Source of the DNA: Fodinicola acaciae
GTDB lineage: Bacteria > Actinomycetota > Actinomycetes > Mycobacteriales > HKI-0501
DNA: 64,000 nucleotides
Assembly (NCBI RefSeq): GCF_010993745.1
Contig: NZ_WOTN01000001.1
Span: 995,235 to 1,059,234 of the forward strand
Direction: 5' to 3'
The notes below the pieces were generated by a model, which saw only the letters and a program-made list of their open reading frames with translations, was not told the origin of the DNA and searched no databases. Shown piece by piece: positions 1 to 9,048 of the stretch (its first letter is position 1; each line of letters starts with the position of its first letter). A program made the translations under genes and the position numbers.

Positions 1-269
1 ACCGGCACGCCGGCGGCCTGTGCCACCAGGTCGGCGGCCAGCTCGGTCGGGGGCACGCCGGACCGATTGGCCAGCTCCAGCAACTGCCGGCTGGCTTCGG
101 CCGGCGTGCAGTGCAGCTGCTGGACCAGGACCCCGCAGGCCAGGTGGAGGACCTTGTCGGTGCCGGCGGCCGTCCGCAGCTTGGCGATCTCGGCCTGCTG
201 GCCGGCGACCAGCTCGGTCAGCCGGCGCAGGTCACGATCGTCCTCGTCGGTCACCACGGGACTCCGCAT
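1..269 (-). CDS. ANTAR-domain protein, truncated by window edge
   Basis: Only the N-terminal 89 residues are in the window; the 3' end runs off position 1. After a short charged start (DEDDRDLRRLTELVAGQQ) the protein shows an ANTAR-like helix bundle: KVLHLACGVLVQQLHCTPAEA is followed by a second helix with ANRSGVPPTELAADLV. ANTAR domains bind paired hairpins in RNA and cause antitermination, usually together with GAF or receiver domains. The start was taken as ATG at 269; GTG codons at 257 and 254 are alternatives. It is divergent from the large hybrid kinase, a common pairing that suggests both belong to one sensory pathway, although this is inference. The downstream part, perhaps with another domain, is not visible. 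Confidence 0.65.
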   Translation of the reverse strand, partial: MRSPVVTDEDDRDLRRLTELVAGQQAEIAKLRTAAGTDKVLHLACGVLVQQLHCTPAEASRQLLELANRSGVPPTELAADLVAQAAGVP

Positions 270-332
270 ACGGCGTAAGTCGACCGGTATCTACTGAACA
301 TCCGGCTCACTTCTGCCAGTCTTGAGGTCGGG

Positions 333-350
333 TCTGCCTTTTGAGGCAGA
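333..350. other. Small hairpin in the divergent intergenic region
   Basis: TCTGCC at 333-338 pairs with GGCAGA at 345-350 across a 6-nt loop, between the ANTAR gene and the kinase. It may be a 5'-leader structure of the kinase mRNA or an operator. No clear sigma promoter was recognised in the 191-bp gap. Confidence 0.3.
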
Positions 351-460
351 AGACCGGACACGAGCCGGTGAACGCATGACGAGTAGGTTCCACCTGCCTA
401 ACGCGTGGCGCAAGGGGTTGTGCGGGAACGGTGCCGCACGCCGAGCAGAGGAGGATGTCC

Positions 461-3400
461 GTGACAGACATCGACACGGGACCCAAGACCGCGGCCCGGC
501 GGCTGCCGGTGGACGCGCCGGAGCCCGCGCTCAACGACCTGCGCCTGCAGCAGTTGCTGGCCGGCCTGACAGCGGTACGCGACGGCGACTTCCGTACCCG
601 GCTGCCGCTGGTCGGCGACGAGCTGACCGACGAGATCGCGGCGGTCTTCAACGGCATGGTCGACCAGCTCGACCTGTTCACCTCCGAGGTGACCCGGGTG
701 TCGCGCGAGGTCGGCACGGACGGCCAGCTCGGTGGCCAGGCCGACGTACCTGGCGTGTCCGGCACCTGGAAGGACCTGACCGACTCGGTGAACGCGATGG
801 CCGGCAGCCTGACCGGCCAGGTGCGCGACATCGCGCAGGTGGCCACCGCGGTGGCCCGCGGCGACCTGTCGCAGAAGATCACCGTCGACGCGCGCGGCGA
901 GATCCTTGAGCTGAAGAACACCCTGAACACGATGGTCGACCAGCTGTCGGTCTTCGCCGACGAGGTGACCCGTGTCTCCCGCGAGGTCGGTACGGAAGGC
1001 CAGCTCGGCGGCCAGGCGCAGGTGCCCGGCGTCGGTGGTACGTGGCGTGCGCTGACCGACTCGGTGAACCTGATGGCGCTCAACCTGACCGACCAGGTGC
1101 GGTCGATCTCACAGGTGGCCACCGCGGTCGTCCAGGGCGACCTGTCGCGGAAGATCACCGTCGACTCGCGCGGTGAGATCCTGGAGCTGAAGAACGCCAT
1201 CAACACCATGGTGGACCAGCTGTCCGCCTTCGCCGACGAGGTCACGCGTGTCGCGCGCGAGGTCGGTACGGACGGCCGGCTCGGCGGCCAGGCGCAGGTG
1301 CCCGGCGTCGGTGGTACGTGGCGTGCGCTGACCGACTCGGTGAACGTCATGGCGGCCAACCTGACCGACCAGGTGCGGTCGATCGCGCAGGTCACCAACG
1401 CGATCGCGAAAGGCGACCTGTCGCAGAAGATGCGGGTCGACGCGCGCGGCGAGGTGCTGGAGCTCAAGGAGACCATGAACACGATGGTCGACCAGCTCTC
1501 CGCTTTCGCCGACGAGGTGAGCCGAGTCGCGCGTGAGGTGGGTACGGACGGCATCCTCGGTGGCCAGGCGCGCGTACCGAACGTCTCGGGCGCCTGGAAA
1601 GACCTGACCGAGAACGTGAACGTCATGGCGTCCAGGCTCACCACGCAGGTGCGGTCGATCGCGCAGGTGGCCACGTCGGTGGAGCGCGGCGACCTGTCCA
1701 AGAAGATCGTCGTGGACGCGAAGGGCGAGGTCGCCGCGCTGGCACAGACGATCAACGCGATGGTCGACACACTTGGCGCATTCGCCGACGAGGTGACGCG
1801 AGTCGCTCGCGAGGTCGGCACGGAAGGCATGCTCGGCGGCCAGGCGCGCGTACCGAACGTCGCCGGCACCTGGAAGGACCTCACCGAAAACGTCAACTCG
1901 ATGGCCGACAACCTGACCCGTCAGGTGCGAAACATCGCCGATGTGACCACCGCGGTCGCACAGGGCGACCTGACCAGGAAGATCGACGTCGACGCGCGCG
2001 GCGAGATCCTGGAGCTGAAGACCACGGTCAACACCATGATCGACACGCTGAGCGCGTTCGCCACCGAGGTCACCCGAGTCGCCCGCGAGGTCGGCAGCGA
2101 AGGCCGGCTCGGCGGCCAGGCGGAGGTGGAAGGCGCCTCGGGCACCTGGAAGCGCGTCACCGAAAACGTCAACGAGCTGGCCGACAGCCTCACCAGGCAG
2201 GTGCGCTCGATCGCCGAGGTGACCAGCGCTGTCGCGACCGGTGACCTGACCAGGACGATCTCGGTCGAGGCGCAGGGCGAGCTGGCCGAGCTCAAGGACA
2301 ACATCAACCAGATGGTGCAGTCGCTGCGCGACACCACCAGGGCCAACGTCGAGCAGGACTGGCTGAAGACCAACCTGGCGCACATCAACGGCCTCATGCA
2401 GGGCCAGCGCGACCTGCGTACGGTCGCCGGCCTGATCCTGGACGACCTGGTGCCGCTGGTCGGCGCGCAGTACGGCACGTTCTTCCTGGCCATCGCCGAC
2501 GAGGAGCGTACGCAGCTGGAGCTGATCGGCAGCTACGGCCACGACGACACCGCTCGGCTGTCGCGGGTCGACCTCGGCCAGTCGCTGGTCGGCCAGGCGG
2601 CGCGGACCGGCAAGCCGATCCTGGTCGACAAGACGCCGCCGGACTACCTCAAGATCTCCTCCAGCCTGGGGGAGGCGGCGCCGGCGACGCTGATCGTGCT
2701 GCCGATCGTGTTCGAAGGCCGGACGCTCGGTGTCGTCGAGCTGGCCGCCTTCGACCCGTTCACCCAGGTGCACCGCGACTTCCTGCAGCAGCTCACCGAG
2801 ACGATCGGCGTCACGGTCAACACGATCATCGCCGCGTCGCGTACGGACGACCTGCTGGACGAGTCGCAGCGGCTCGCAGCCGAGTTGCGCGCACAGCAGG
2901 AGGAGCTGCAGCACTCCAACGCCGAGCTGGCCGACCGCGCGGCGCTGATGGCCAGGCAGAACCACGACATCGAGATCAAGAACATCGAGATCGAGCACGC
3001 GCGGCGCGAGATCGAGGAGCGCGCGCAGCAGCTGGCGCTGGCCTCCAAGTACAAGTCGGAGTTCCTGGCGAACATGTCGCACGAGCTGCGTACGCCGCTC
3101 AACAGCCTGCTGATCCTCGCGCGGCTGCTGTCGCAGAACCCCAACGGCAACCTCACGCCGAAGCAGGTCGAGTACGCGACCGTGATCCATTCGGCCGGCT
3201 CCGACCTGCTGCAGCTGATCAACGACATCCTGGACCTGTCCAAGGTGGAGGCCGGCAAGATGGCCGTTCACGCCGAGGCCTTCCCGATGCAGGACCTGCT
3301 GGAATACGTGCAGACGACGTTCCGGCCGCTCACCCTGGAGAAGGGCCTGGAGTTCGCGATCACCGCGGAGCCCGGTGTGCCGGCGCGGCTGGTGACCGAC

Positions 3401-4642
3401 GACCAGCGGCTGCGGCAGGTGCTGCGCAACCTGCTGTCCAACGCGGTGAAGTTCACCGAGAGCGGCCGCGTCGAGCTGCGCGTACGCCGCGCCGATGCGG
3501 CCGAGCTGCCGGCCGCGGCCGAGCGCCCGCACGTGGTGTTCTCGGTGATCGACACCGGTGTCGGCATCGCCGAGGAGAACCTGGTGTCGATCTTCGACGC
3601 CTTCCAGCAGGCCGACGGCACGACCAGCCGCCGCTATGGCGGCACCGGCCTGGGGCTCAACATCAGCCGGCAGATCGCCGGCCTGCTCGGCGGCGAGATC
3701 CGCGCGGAAAGCGAGCTGGGGAAGGGAAGCACGTTCAGCCTGTACCTGCCGGTGGAGGTCGGCTGGGCTCAGCCGGCCGGCGTGACCGGGGTGGAGTATC
3801 TCGGCTCGATCCTGGACGTGCAGGACGCGCTACGCCGGCCGATGGTGCTGGTGCTGGAGGAGGACGACAACCGGCTGCTGTCGGTGCTGGCGCACAGTGC
3901 GGTGACCAACGCGCGCCGCGACGCCGACGCGACGGTCACGACGCTCAACGAGAGTCAGGCGGCCATCGAGGCGCTGCGCTCCGGCTCGTACTCGTGTGTC
4001 GTCCTCAACCTCGACCCGCCGGCCGCGACCGCGCTGGACTTCCTGGACAAGTTGGGACCGGATCTGGACGGCCTGACGCTGTTCGGCTATGCCGGAGGTG
4101 GCGCGGAGGAGGTGCTGGACGACCGGCCGGAGTCGGTGGAGGTCTTCGGCTCGCTCGACCAGCTCCGCCAGCGCATCGCCGGCCTGGTCACCGACGCGGC
4201 TGAGTCCACGACGATGTCCACGACGGTCGACACCGAGGTCGTGCCAGCCGCAGGACATGACCGGTTGCGCGGCCGTACGGTGCTCGTCGTCGACGACGAC
4301 ACCCGGAACGTCTTCGCCATCACCGGCATCCTGGAGCTGCACGGCATGCGCGTGCTGCACGCGCCGGACGGCCGAAAAGGCGTCGAGGCGGTGCTGGCCA
4401 ACGGCGACATCGACCTCGTCCTGATGGACGTGATGATGCCGGAGATGGACGGCAACGCGGCGACCACCGCGATCCGCGAGATCCCCAAATACGCCGAGCT
4501 GCCGATCATCGCGGTGACCGCCAAGGCGATGGCCGGCGACCAGGCCAAGAGCCTCGCCTCCGGCGCCAGCGACTACGTGACCAAGCCGGTGGAGGCGGAG
4601 GATCTGTTGGCGCGGATGGAAAGGCTGCTCTTCGAGGAGTGA
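461..4642 (+). CDS. Hybrid histidine kinase with HAMP-repeat array, GAF, HisKA, HATPase and two receiver domains
   Basis: Soluble 1393-aa hybrid sensor kinase. Residues about 35-600 are a tandem array of HAMP-type modules of 92 residues, six full copies plus a final half, each carrying variants of GDLS.KI.VDARGEI and LGGQA.VP.V.GTW. A GAF domain follows at about 637-797, a coiled coil, then HisKA with the phospho-acceptor H874 in [10 protein letters not shown]. The ATPase boxes [15 protein letters not shown] and GTGLGLN are intact. A first receiver-like domain (about 1125-1240) lacks a convincing phospho-Asp; the C-terminal receiver is canonical with D1323 in [11 protein letters not shown]. 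No membrane segment is seen, so it is cytoplasmic, like group III HAMP-array kinases that sense osmotic or stress cues. GTG at 461 lies 6 nt after AGGAGG; the ATG at 455 abuts that box and was not chosen. It is divergent from an ANTAR gene. Confidence 0.93.
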   Translation: MTDIDTGPKTAARRLPVDAPEPALNDLRLQQLLAGLTAVRDGDFRTRLPLVGDELTDEIAAVFNGMVDQLDLFTSEVTRVSREVGTDGQLGGQADVPGVSGTWKDLTDSVNAMAGSLTGQVRDIAQVATAVARGDLSQKITVDARGEILELKNTLNTMVDQLSVFADEVTRVSREVGTEGQLGGQAQVPGVGGTWRALTDSVNLMALNLTDQVRSISQVATAVVQGDLSRKITVDSRGEILELKNAINTMVDQLSAFADEVTRVAREVGTDGRLGGQAQVPGVGGTWRALTDSVNVMAANLTDQVRSIAQVTNAIAKGDLSQKMRVDARGEVLELKETMNTMVDQLSAFADEVSRVAREVGTDGILGGQARVPNVSGAWKDLTENVNVMASRLTTQVRSIAQVATSVERGDLSKKIVVDAKGEVAALAQTINAMVDTLGAFADEVTRVAREVGTEGMLGGQARVPNVAGTWKDLTENVNSMADNLTRQVRNIADVTTAVAQGDLTRKIDVDARGEILELKTTVNTMIDTLSAFATEVTRVAREVGSEGRLGGQAEVEGASGTWKRVTENVNELADSLTRQVRSIAEVTSAVATGDLTRTISVEAQGELAELKDNINQMVQSLRDTTRANVEQDWLKTNLAHINGLMQGQRDLRTVAGLILDDLVPLVGAQYGTFFLAIADEERTQLELIGSYGHDDTARLSRVDLGQSLVGQAARTGKPILVDKTPPDYLKISSSLGEAAPATLIVLPIVFEGRTLGVVELAAFDPFTQVHRDFLQQLTETIGVTVNTIIAASRTDDLLDESQRLAAELRAQQEELQHSNAELADRAALMARQNHDIEIKNIEIEHARREIEERAQQLALASKYKSEFLANMSHELRTPLNSLLILARLLSQNPNGNLTPKQVEYATVIHSAGSDLLQLINDILDLSKVEAGKMAVHAEAFPMQDLLEYVQTTFRPLTLEKGLEFAITAEPGVPARLVTDDQRLRQVLRNLLSNAVKFTESGRVELRVRRADAAELPAAAERPHVVFSVIDTGVGIAEENLVSIFDAFQQADGTTSRRYGGTGLGLNISRQIAGLLGGEIRAESELGKGSTFSLYLPVEVGWAQPAGVTGVEYLGSILDVQDALRRPMVLVLEEDDNRLLSVLAHSAVTNARRDADATVTTLNESQAAIEALRSGSYSCVVLNLDPPAATALDFLDKLGPDLDGLTLFGYAGGGAEEVLDDRPESVEVFGSLDQLRQRIAGLVTDAAESTTMSTTVDTEVVPAAGHDRLRGRTVLVVDDDTRNVFAITGILELHGMRVLHAPDGRKGVEAVLANGDIDLVLMDVMMPEMDGNAATTAIREIPKYAELPIIAVTAKAMAGDQAKSLASGASDYVTKPVEAEDLLARMERLLFEE

Positions 4643-4772
4643 TGATCGCGGCCGCTGTGGTGTGGTTGCGCAACAACCGGACATCAGTGTGGCTGGCGCC
4701 GGCCTAGGGGGCGCTCGACTGTTGAACCATGTAACGTAAGTCTGGCCTTGGCGGCCAGGAACCGACACTCTA

Positions 4773-5201
4773 CTAGCCGTCCTGGTCGTCGGTGAGTGCG
4801 TCGACCAGAAAACCGATGCCGATGCCGAGCATCCACACGTCCTTGGCGATCGGCATGCCGTCGGCGGTCGGCCGCAGGCTGCCGGCCTCACGCATGCCCG
4901 GCGTACGCAGGTAGAGCCCCAGCAGCCCGCCGGAAAACGCGGTCAGTCCGGCGGCGGCCAGCGCCGTCGGTACGAACGGCAGGAGCAGCGCGGCACCGAG
5001 TGCGATCTCGCTGTTGGCCAGCAGCTTGGTGAACTGCCGCGGCTCCAGCTGCGACAGGAACGGGTAGGTGCCGGTGGCCATGCCGTGATATTGCTTGGCC
5101 GTCTCCTCGTCGGCGTTCAGCTTGCTGATGCCGGAGTTGAGGATGAACGCACCGGTCGCGATCCGTGCCGGCATGTGCCGTGCCCTGGCCAGGAAACGCA
5201 T
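4773..5201 (-). CDS. DoxX-family membrane protein
   Basis: The 142-aa protein has about four membrane segments, with the family signature near the N-terminus (RIATGAFILNSGISKLNAD) and the hydrophobic stretch LLPFVPTALAAAGLTAFSGG in the middle. DoxX-like proteins are small integral membrane proteins associated with redox and oxidative-stress functions; the precise activity here cannot be read from sequence. It is the last gene of a tight minus-strand operon, starting one base from the stop of the hemerythrin gene, so it is almost certainly translationally coupled. The company of a hemerythrin and a SnoaL-like protein points to stress or redox metabolism. Confidence 0.8.
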   Translation of the reverse strand: MRFLARARHMPARIATGAFILNSGISKLNADEETAKQYHGMATGTYPFLSQLEPRQFTKLLANSEIALGAALLLPFVPTALAAAGLTAFSGGLLGLYLRTPGMREAGSLRPTADGMPIAKDVWMLGIGIGFLVDALTDDQDG

Positions 5202-5202
5202 G

Positions 5203-5760
5203 TCAGACCTCCCTGATACGTACGGCGTCGCGCAGGTGATCGACGGCGGCCAGCGCCGGGTCGACGACCCAGTTGGCCGGCGGCGTGTGTGGCGCGGCCG
5301 GATGTGGGCGCGTCGGACCGGTCTGGCGGGCCGTGCGGAAGCGGCGGCCGAGGTCGGCGATCTCTTCGTGCGTGCAGGCGTCGGTCAGCGTCGCCAGCAT
5401 GTCCTCCTCGACGCGGAAGTTGGCGCGTACGCGGCCGCTCAGCTCGGTCAGCAGCACGTCGAAACGCGGCTCCATGGCCGGCATCCGCTCCAGGCACTTG
5501 AGGACGTACGTGATGCCGGTGTGCTCGGCCATGCCGGTCTCTGCCTCCTCCGCGGACAGCTTGCGCTGGACCGCCGGATAGAGCACCTGCTCCTCGGCGG
5601 CGAGATGACGGGACAGCTCGCCGATCAGGTCGTCCATCAGCCGCCGGCGGCGGGTCGGCTCGCAGTCGGCCACCTCCAGCGCGGTGATCAGCTCGCGGAT
5701 GCCGCGGTGGTCCTCGGTCACCACCTCGGCGATGTGGTGGTTGGTGTGTTCGCAGGTCAT
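5203..5760 (-). CDS. Hemerythrin HHE-domain protein
   Basis: This 185-aa protein has the helix bundle of hemerythrin-like cation binders. Likely iron ligands are seen in VTEDHRGIRELI, LSRHLAAEEQVLYPAVQ, the histidine of MAEHTGI and the ...VEEDMLATL helix. Such domains bind a di-iron centre and sense or carry O2, NO or peroxide. The final roughly 45 residues are a proline-rich tail (PAAPHTPPANW) with no recognised domain. ATG at 5760 overlaps the stop of the upstream SnoaL-like gene by four bases (ATGA), and its stop is one base from the DoxX start. A second, unrelated-context hemerythrin gene lies at 17859-18329. Confidence 0.85.
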   Translation of the reverse strand: MTCEHTNHHIAEVVTEDHRGIRELITALEVADCEPTRRRRLMDDLIGELSRHLAAEEQVLYPAVQRKLSAEEAETGMAEHTGITYVLKCLERMPAMEPRFDVLLTELSGRVRANFRVEEDMLATLTDACTHEEIADLGRRFRTARQTGPTRPHPAAPHTPPANWVVDPALAAVDHLRDAVRIREV

Positions 5761-6116
5761 CGGTCATCCTCCTGACCAGGCGGAGTGTCGTAATAGGTGC
5801 GCAGGCTGACGATCCGGTCGCCGGCGAAGCCGAGCAGGCTGACGCCGGTGTACGTGCGGCCGGCGGCCTCGCTGTGAAACTCCAGCGCGGCGCCGTGCTC
5901 GTCTTCGACCGCGTCGACGAAGGTGGTGTTGGCGTCCGGGCAGTCGGCCAGATACGCCGACCAGAACGCGTCGAGGTCCTTGTCGGTGCGGCCGAGCCGG
6001 GTCAGCGCGGCATCGTCGGAAAACAGGCCGTGCATCGCGCTGAGGTCCCGGTCCTGTTCGAGTTTTCTGATGGACGCGACGAAACCACGTGCCAGCGGTG
6101 TCCTGATCGGTCCGTC
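5757..6116 (-). CDS. SnoaL-like/NTF2-fold protein
   Basis: The 119-aa product has the length and pattern of SnoaL-like or ketosteroid-isomerase-like proteins: an N-terminal helix (VASIRKLEQDRDLSAMHGLF), a central DLDAFWSAYLADCPDANTTFVDAV segment split by short turns, and strands ending in GDRIVSLRTYYDTP. These folds bind small hydrophobic ligands or catalyse isomerisations; no specific substrate is evident. GTG at 6116 was chosen because the open frame upstream has no ATG/GTG near, and a GGAAGGG box precedes it by 9 nt. It begins 8 nt after the stop of the MetE-like gene and overlaps the hemerythrin gene start, so it is in a four-gene operon. Confidence 0.75.
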   Translation of the reverse strand, partial: DGPIRTPLARGFVASIRKLEQDRDLSAMHGLFSDDAALTRLGRTDKDLDAFWSAYLADCPDANTTFVDAVEDEHGAALEFHSEAAGRTYTGVSLLGFAGDRIVSLRTYYDTPPGQEDDR

Positions 6117-6124
6117 CACGGTGG

Positions 6125-7252
6125 CTATCCCTTCCAGAGACGCTGTGACGCGAGCCGCGCGCCCTCGGCCAGTGCCGCGAGCTTGGCCCACACGACGGTC
6201 GGATGTACGCGCGCGGACGTGGCGGTCGTCGCGAAGCCGCAGTCGCTGCTGCCGGCGACCCGCTCCCGGCCGACGAGCGCCGCGTACCGCTCGAGCCGTT
6301 GCGCGACCAGCTCCGGATGCTCGACGTAGTTGGTGGTCGAGTCCAGGACGCCAGGCAGGATCATCTTGTCCTCCGGCAGTTCGACATCCTCGAAGACCGT
6401 CCACTCGTGCGCGTGCCGCGGATTGGCCGCCTCGAAGGAAATCGCCGCCGGTCGCGCGTCGAGCACCGGTCGCAGGATCTCGGCGAGCGGGATGTCGCGC
6501 GTGTGTGGCGCCTCGTAGTTGCCCCAGCACAGGTGCAGCCGCAGCCGGTCCGGCGGAATGTCCCGGGTGGCATAGCCGATGACCTCCAGCCGGGTCGCCA
6601 GCCGCCGGTGGAAGGCCGGCAGGTCGTCGCGAAACCGGTGCCAGGCGGTCAGGTCGGGACAGTCGAGCTGCAGGTCCAGGCCAGCCGCGTGGATCTCGTC
6701 GTACTCCACCTTCATCGCGTCGGCCAGAGCCCACAGATAAGCCTCGTCGGTCTCGTAATAGCGGTTGGGCAGGAAATGCGCGACGACACCCGGTGACGCG
6801 GCGGTCATGAACGCGCCGTCGGCCGGCGTCTCGGCGAGCGCGTCGCGGAGGTTGGCGATGTCGGCGCGTACGGCCTGCTGGCCGCGATAGCGGATGCGGC
6901 CCGTGCACACCGGTCGCGCCGGCATGCCGCCGGTCGTACGGGACCGCATGTAGTCCGGGAAGTCCTCGAAGTCCGGCGCTGGCGGACCCGGCTCGGCGGT
7001 GCCGGAGAAGCCGTCGAGCCGCTCCTTCACGTACGTGGAGTAGCTGATCTTGCTGGCCTCGCCGTCGCCGACGATGTCGATGCCGGCCTCGACTTGCCTG
7101 CGTACGACCTCGCCGACCGCGGCACGGATGCGTTCATCGAGGTCGGCGGCTGGCCGGCCGTGGTCGGCCGCGTCCAGATCCGCCACCAGCGACGCGGGCC
7201 GCGGCAGGCTGCCGGTGTGCGTCGTACGCAGCCGATCCGTCGAAAACCTCAC
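6125..7252 (-). CDS. MetE-like (cobalamin-independent methionine synthase C-terminal family) protein
   Basis: At 375 aa it corresponds to the C-terminal, zinc-binding barrel of MetE rather than to full-length MetE (about 750 aa). It starts RTTHTGSLPRP, a hallmark of this family, and carries likely zinc ligands in LHLCWGNYEAPHTRD (H-x-C), a Glu-containing strand, and SSDCGF near the C-terminus. Relatives include epoxyalkane:coenzyme M transferases and thiol methyltransferases, so the substrate is unknown. GTG at 7252 gives the expected N-terminus; upstream residues in the open frame look non-coding. It is the first gene of the operon with the SnoaL-like, hemerythrin and DoxX genes, and is divergent from the DUF6328 gene. 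Confidence 0.85.
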   Translation of the reverse strand: MRFSTDRLRTTHTGSLPRPASLVADLDAADHGRPAADLDERIRAAVGEVVRRQVEAGIDIVGDGEASKISYSTYVKERLDGFSGTAEPGPPAPDFEDFPDYMRSRTTGGMPARPVCTGRIRYRGQQAVRADIANLRDALAETPADGAFMTAASPGVVAHFLPNRYYETDEAYLWALADAMKVEYDEIHAAGLDLQLDCPDLTAWHRFRDDLPAFHRRLATRLEVIGYATRDIPPDRLRLHLCWGNYEAPHTRDIPLAEILRPVLDARPAAISFEAANPRHAHEWTVFEDVELPEDKMILPGVLDSTTNYVEHPELVAQRLERYAALVGRERVAGSSDCGFATTATSARVHPTVVWAKLAALAEGARLASQRLWKG

Positions 7253-7330
7253 GTGCCGGTACGTACCCGCCGCCGAACCGGGTAAACCGCGACTATGGCG
7301 CACTGGCTGGTCCGCGGTTAGCTTGACGTG

Positions 7331-7822
7331 GTGACTGAGACGCGTCCGACGCCGGAGAACGGCTATGGACGCAACGAGACGCCGGCGCAGCGCGCCGACC
7401 GCAACTTCGTCGAGCTGCTGCAGGAGCTGCGGGTCGCGCAGACCGGCATCCAGATTCTTTTCGCGTTCCTGCTGACGATTCCGTTCCAGGCGCGGTTCAG
7501 CGCACTCGACGCGTTCCAGCGCGGCACATACGTCGTGACACTGCTGCTGTGCGCTGTGGCCACCGCGCTGCTGATCGCGCCGGTGCCGTATCACCGCGCG
7601 CTATTCGGCAAAGGCCGCAAGGCGGCGGTCGTGACGGCCTCCAACCGGCTGGCCGGCGCCGGTCTCGCGGTCATGCTGGCGGCGATCAGCTGCGGCATCC
7701 TGCTGATCATGGATGTCGTGCTGGGGAGGGTTGTCGGGATTGCCGCGGGGTTGGTAGCCGCCGGGTGGTTCGGGCTGCTCTGGTACGTTCTTCCGCGGCG
7801 GTTCTCCCGTCGGCCTGACTGA
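7331..7822 (+). CDS. DUF6328-family membrane protein
   Basis: The 163-aa protein has an N-terminal charged region ending in FVELLQELRVAQTGIQ, then four membrane segments (ILFAFLLTIPF; YVVTLLLCAVATALLI; AGLAVMLAAISCGILLI; and the final AAGLVAAGWFGLLWYVLP). The ELLQELR.AQTG.QILFAFLLT pattern is characteristic of a conserved actinobacterial family without assigned function. Starts are GTG at 7328 or 7331; no Shine-Dalgarno is seen and the sequence TAGCTT at 7319-7324 could be a -10 box, so the mRNA may be leaderless. It is divergent from the MetE-like operon. Confidence 0.75.
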   Translation: MTETRPTPENGYGRNETPAQRADRNFVELLQELRVAQTGIQILFAFLLTIPFQARFSALDAFQRGTYVVTLLLCAVATALLIAPVPYHRALFGKGRKAAVVTASNRLAGAGLAVMLAAISCGILLIMDVVLGRVVGIAAGLVAAGWFGLLWYVLPRRFSRRPD

Positions 7823-7874
7823 GAACTGCCTGCTGGCGGGCTTGACGTCATGGGCCGGCGGCGGCAGATTGGGC

Positions 7875-7888
7875 CGCAATCGATTGCG
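7875..7888. promoter_or_regulatory. LacI-type operator and promoter of the LacI gene
   Basis: A 14-bp perfect palindrome with the CG centre typical of LacI/GalR operators (CGCAATCGATTGCG) lies 19 bp before the regulator's start. A TTGACG at 7843-7848 and CAGATT at 7865-7870, spaced 16 bp, make a plausible promoter, and the operator sits just downstream of it, a place that fits autorepression. Confidence 0.7.
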
Positions 7889-7907
7889 CCACCCGTGAGG
7901 ACCGCCG

Positions 7908-8912
7908 ATGGACAGAGCCCCGACGATCCGCGACGTCGCCAGCCTGGCGAAGGTACACGCGGCCACCGCGAGCCGTGCGCTTAATCCGCGTACGCGCGAC
8001 AAGGTGAGTCCGCGGACCGTGCAACGGGTCGTCGAGGCCGCGCGGACGCTCGGCTACGCGCCGAACTCGGCCGCGCGCAGCCTGCGTACGCGCACGTCGT
8101 CGGTGGCCGGCGTGATCATCCCGGACCTGCGCAACCCGATGTTTCCGCCGATCGTGCGGGGGATCGAGGACGGCCTGGCCGAGGCCGGCTACATGGCGCT
8201 GCTCGGCAACACCGACGACGATGCCGACCGCGAGCGTGAGCTGGTGGCGACGATGCGCGGCCGGCAGACCGACGGCTTCATCCTGGCCACCAGTCACCGC
8301 GGCGGCATCCCGCTGGACGGCACGGTGCCGGTCGTGTTGGTCAACCGGCGCACGGACGTCGGCGACACGCCGTCAGTGACCGCCGACGGACCGGCCGGGG
8401 TGTACGCGCTCGTTCGGCTGCTGCACGAGCTCGGACACCGGCGGATCGGCCACCTGGCCGGGCCGCGTGACGTGTCGACCGGCTGGGACCGCTATCGCGC
8501 GTTCCAGGACGCGATGGCCTCGTACGACCTGACCGGCCCGGTGGAGTTCTGCGACTTCTTCACCGAGGAGTCCGGCCGGCTGGCCACCGCGCGGCTGCTC
8601 GACGCGACACCTGACCTGACCGCGATCGTGGCGAGCAACGACCTGATCGCGCTCGGCTGCTATGACGTGATGAACCAGCGCGGCCTGCGCTGTCCGGAGG
8701 ACATCTCGGTGACCGGCTTCAACGAGATGCCGTTTGTCGACAAGCAACGGCCGTCGCTGACGACCGTACGCATTCCACTTTATGACCTGGGTCTGGAGTC
8801 GGCGCGGCTGCTCCTCGACCGGATCGCGAATCCGTCTGGCCCGGCGAAAAGTGTGGTGCTGCCGACGCAGGTGATCCAGCGGGAGTCGGTGGCCAGGCCA
8901 TCGCGGCGCTGA
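7908..8912 (+). CDS. LacI/GalR-family transcriptional regulator
   Basis: The 334-aa protein begins with a lambda-repressor-like HTH (TIRDVASLAKVHAATASRAL) and hinge helix (SAARSLRTRTS), followed by the periplasmic-binding-protein-like sensor domain starting VAGVIIPDLRNPMFPPIVRG and including GFNEMPFVDKQRPSLTTVR. Family members repress sugar or nucleoside genes and release DNA on binding a small ligand. ATG at 7908 follows a GTGAGG box. A perfect LacI-type palindrome lies in its own promoter. The next gene downstream is an MFS transporter; whether that is regulated by this protein is uncertain, because its leader has a different inverted repeat. Confidence 0.93.
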   Translation: MDRAPTIRDVASLAKVHAATASRALNPRTRDKVSPRTVQRVVEAARTLGYAPNSAARSLRTRTSSVAGVIIPDLRNPMFPPIVRGIEDGLAEAGYMALLGNTDDDADRERELVATMRGRQTDGFILATSHRGGIPLDGTVPVVLVNRRTDVGDTPSVTADGPAGVYALVRLLHELGHRRIGHLAGPRDVSTGWDRYRAFQDAMASYDLTGPVEFCDFFTEESGRLATARLLDATPDLTAIVASNDLIALGCYDVMNQRGLRCPEDISVTGFNEMPFVDKQRPSLTTVRIPLYDLGLESARLLLDRIANPSGPAKSVVLPTQVIQRESVARPSRR

Positions 8913-9010
8913 GGTAGTCCGGCGGATCCGTCGCCATGGCGGAAATCGCCGTCCGGCGTTGCCTGGATGGCGAAAACCGGCGGCGTACGCGCGACGGCTG
9001 GCGTTCCGGG

Positions 9011-9039
9011 TCGTCCGACCGCAGCGTGTGGTCGGACGA
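9011..9039 (+). promoter_or_regulatory. Inverted repeat directly before the MFS ribosome binding site
   Basis: A perfect 10-bp inverted repeat (TCGTCCGACC at 9011-9020 and its complement at 9030-9039, 9-nt loop) ends at the GAGGAGG box of the MFS gene. It could be a repressor operator or an mRNA hairpin controlling initiation. Confidence 0.55.
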
Positions 9040-9048
9040 GGAGGAACG

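Noticed and set aside
307-1911. Long minus-strand open frame of about 534 aa opposite the kinase repeats
   Set aside because: It is the complement of the HAMP array, has serine/threonine-rich composition and follows the same repeats; no ribosome binding site.
1109-3532. Minus-strand open frame of about 807 aa
   Set aside because: Composition is Arg/Val/Gly/His/Asp-rich typical of antisense GC-rich DNA opposite the kinase.
4665-4674. 10-bp palindrome GTTGCGCAAC after the kinase gene
   Set aside because: Too short to support as a terminator or an operator by itself, with no repeats or U-tract.
8959-9048. Longer N-terminus of the MFS protein starting upstream
   Set aside because: The extension would cover the inverted repeat and the GAGGAGG box and has no start signal.
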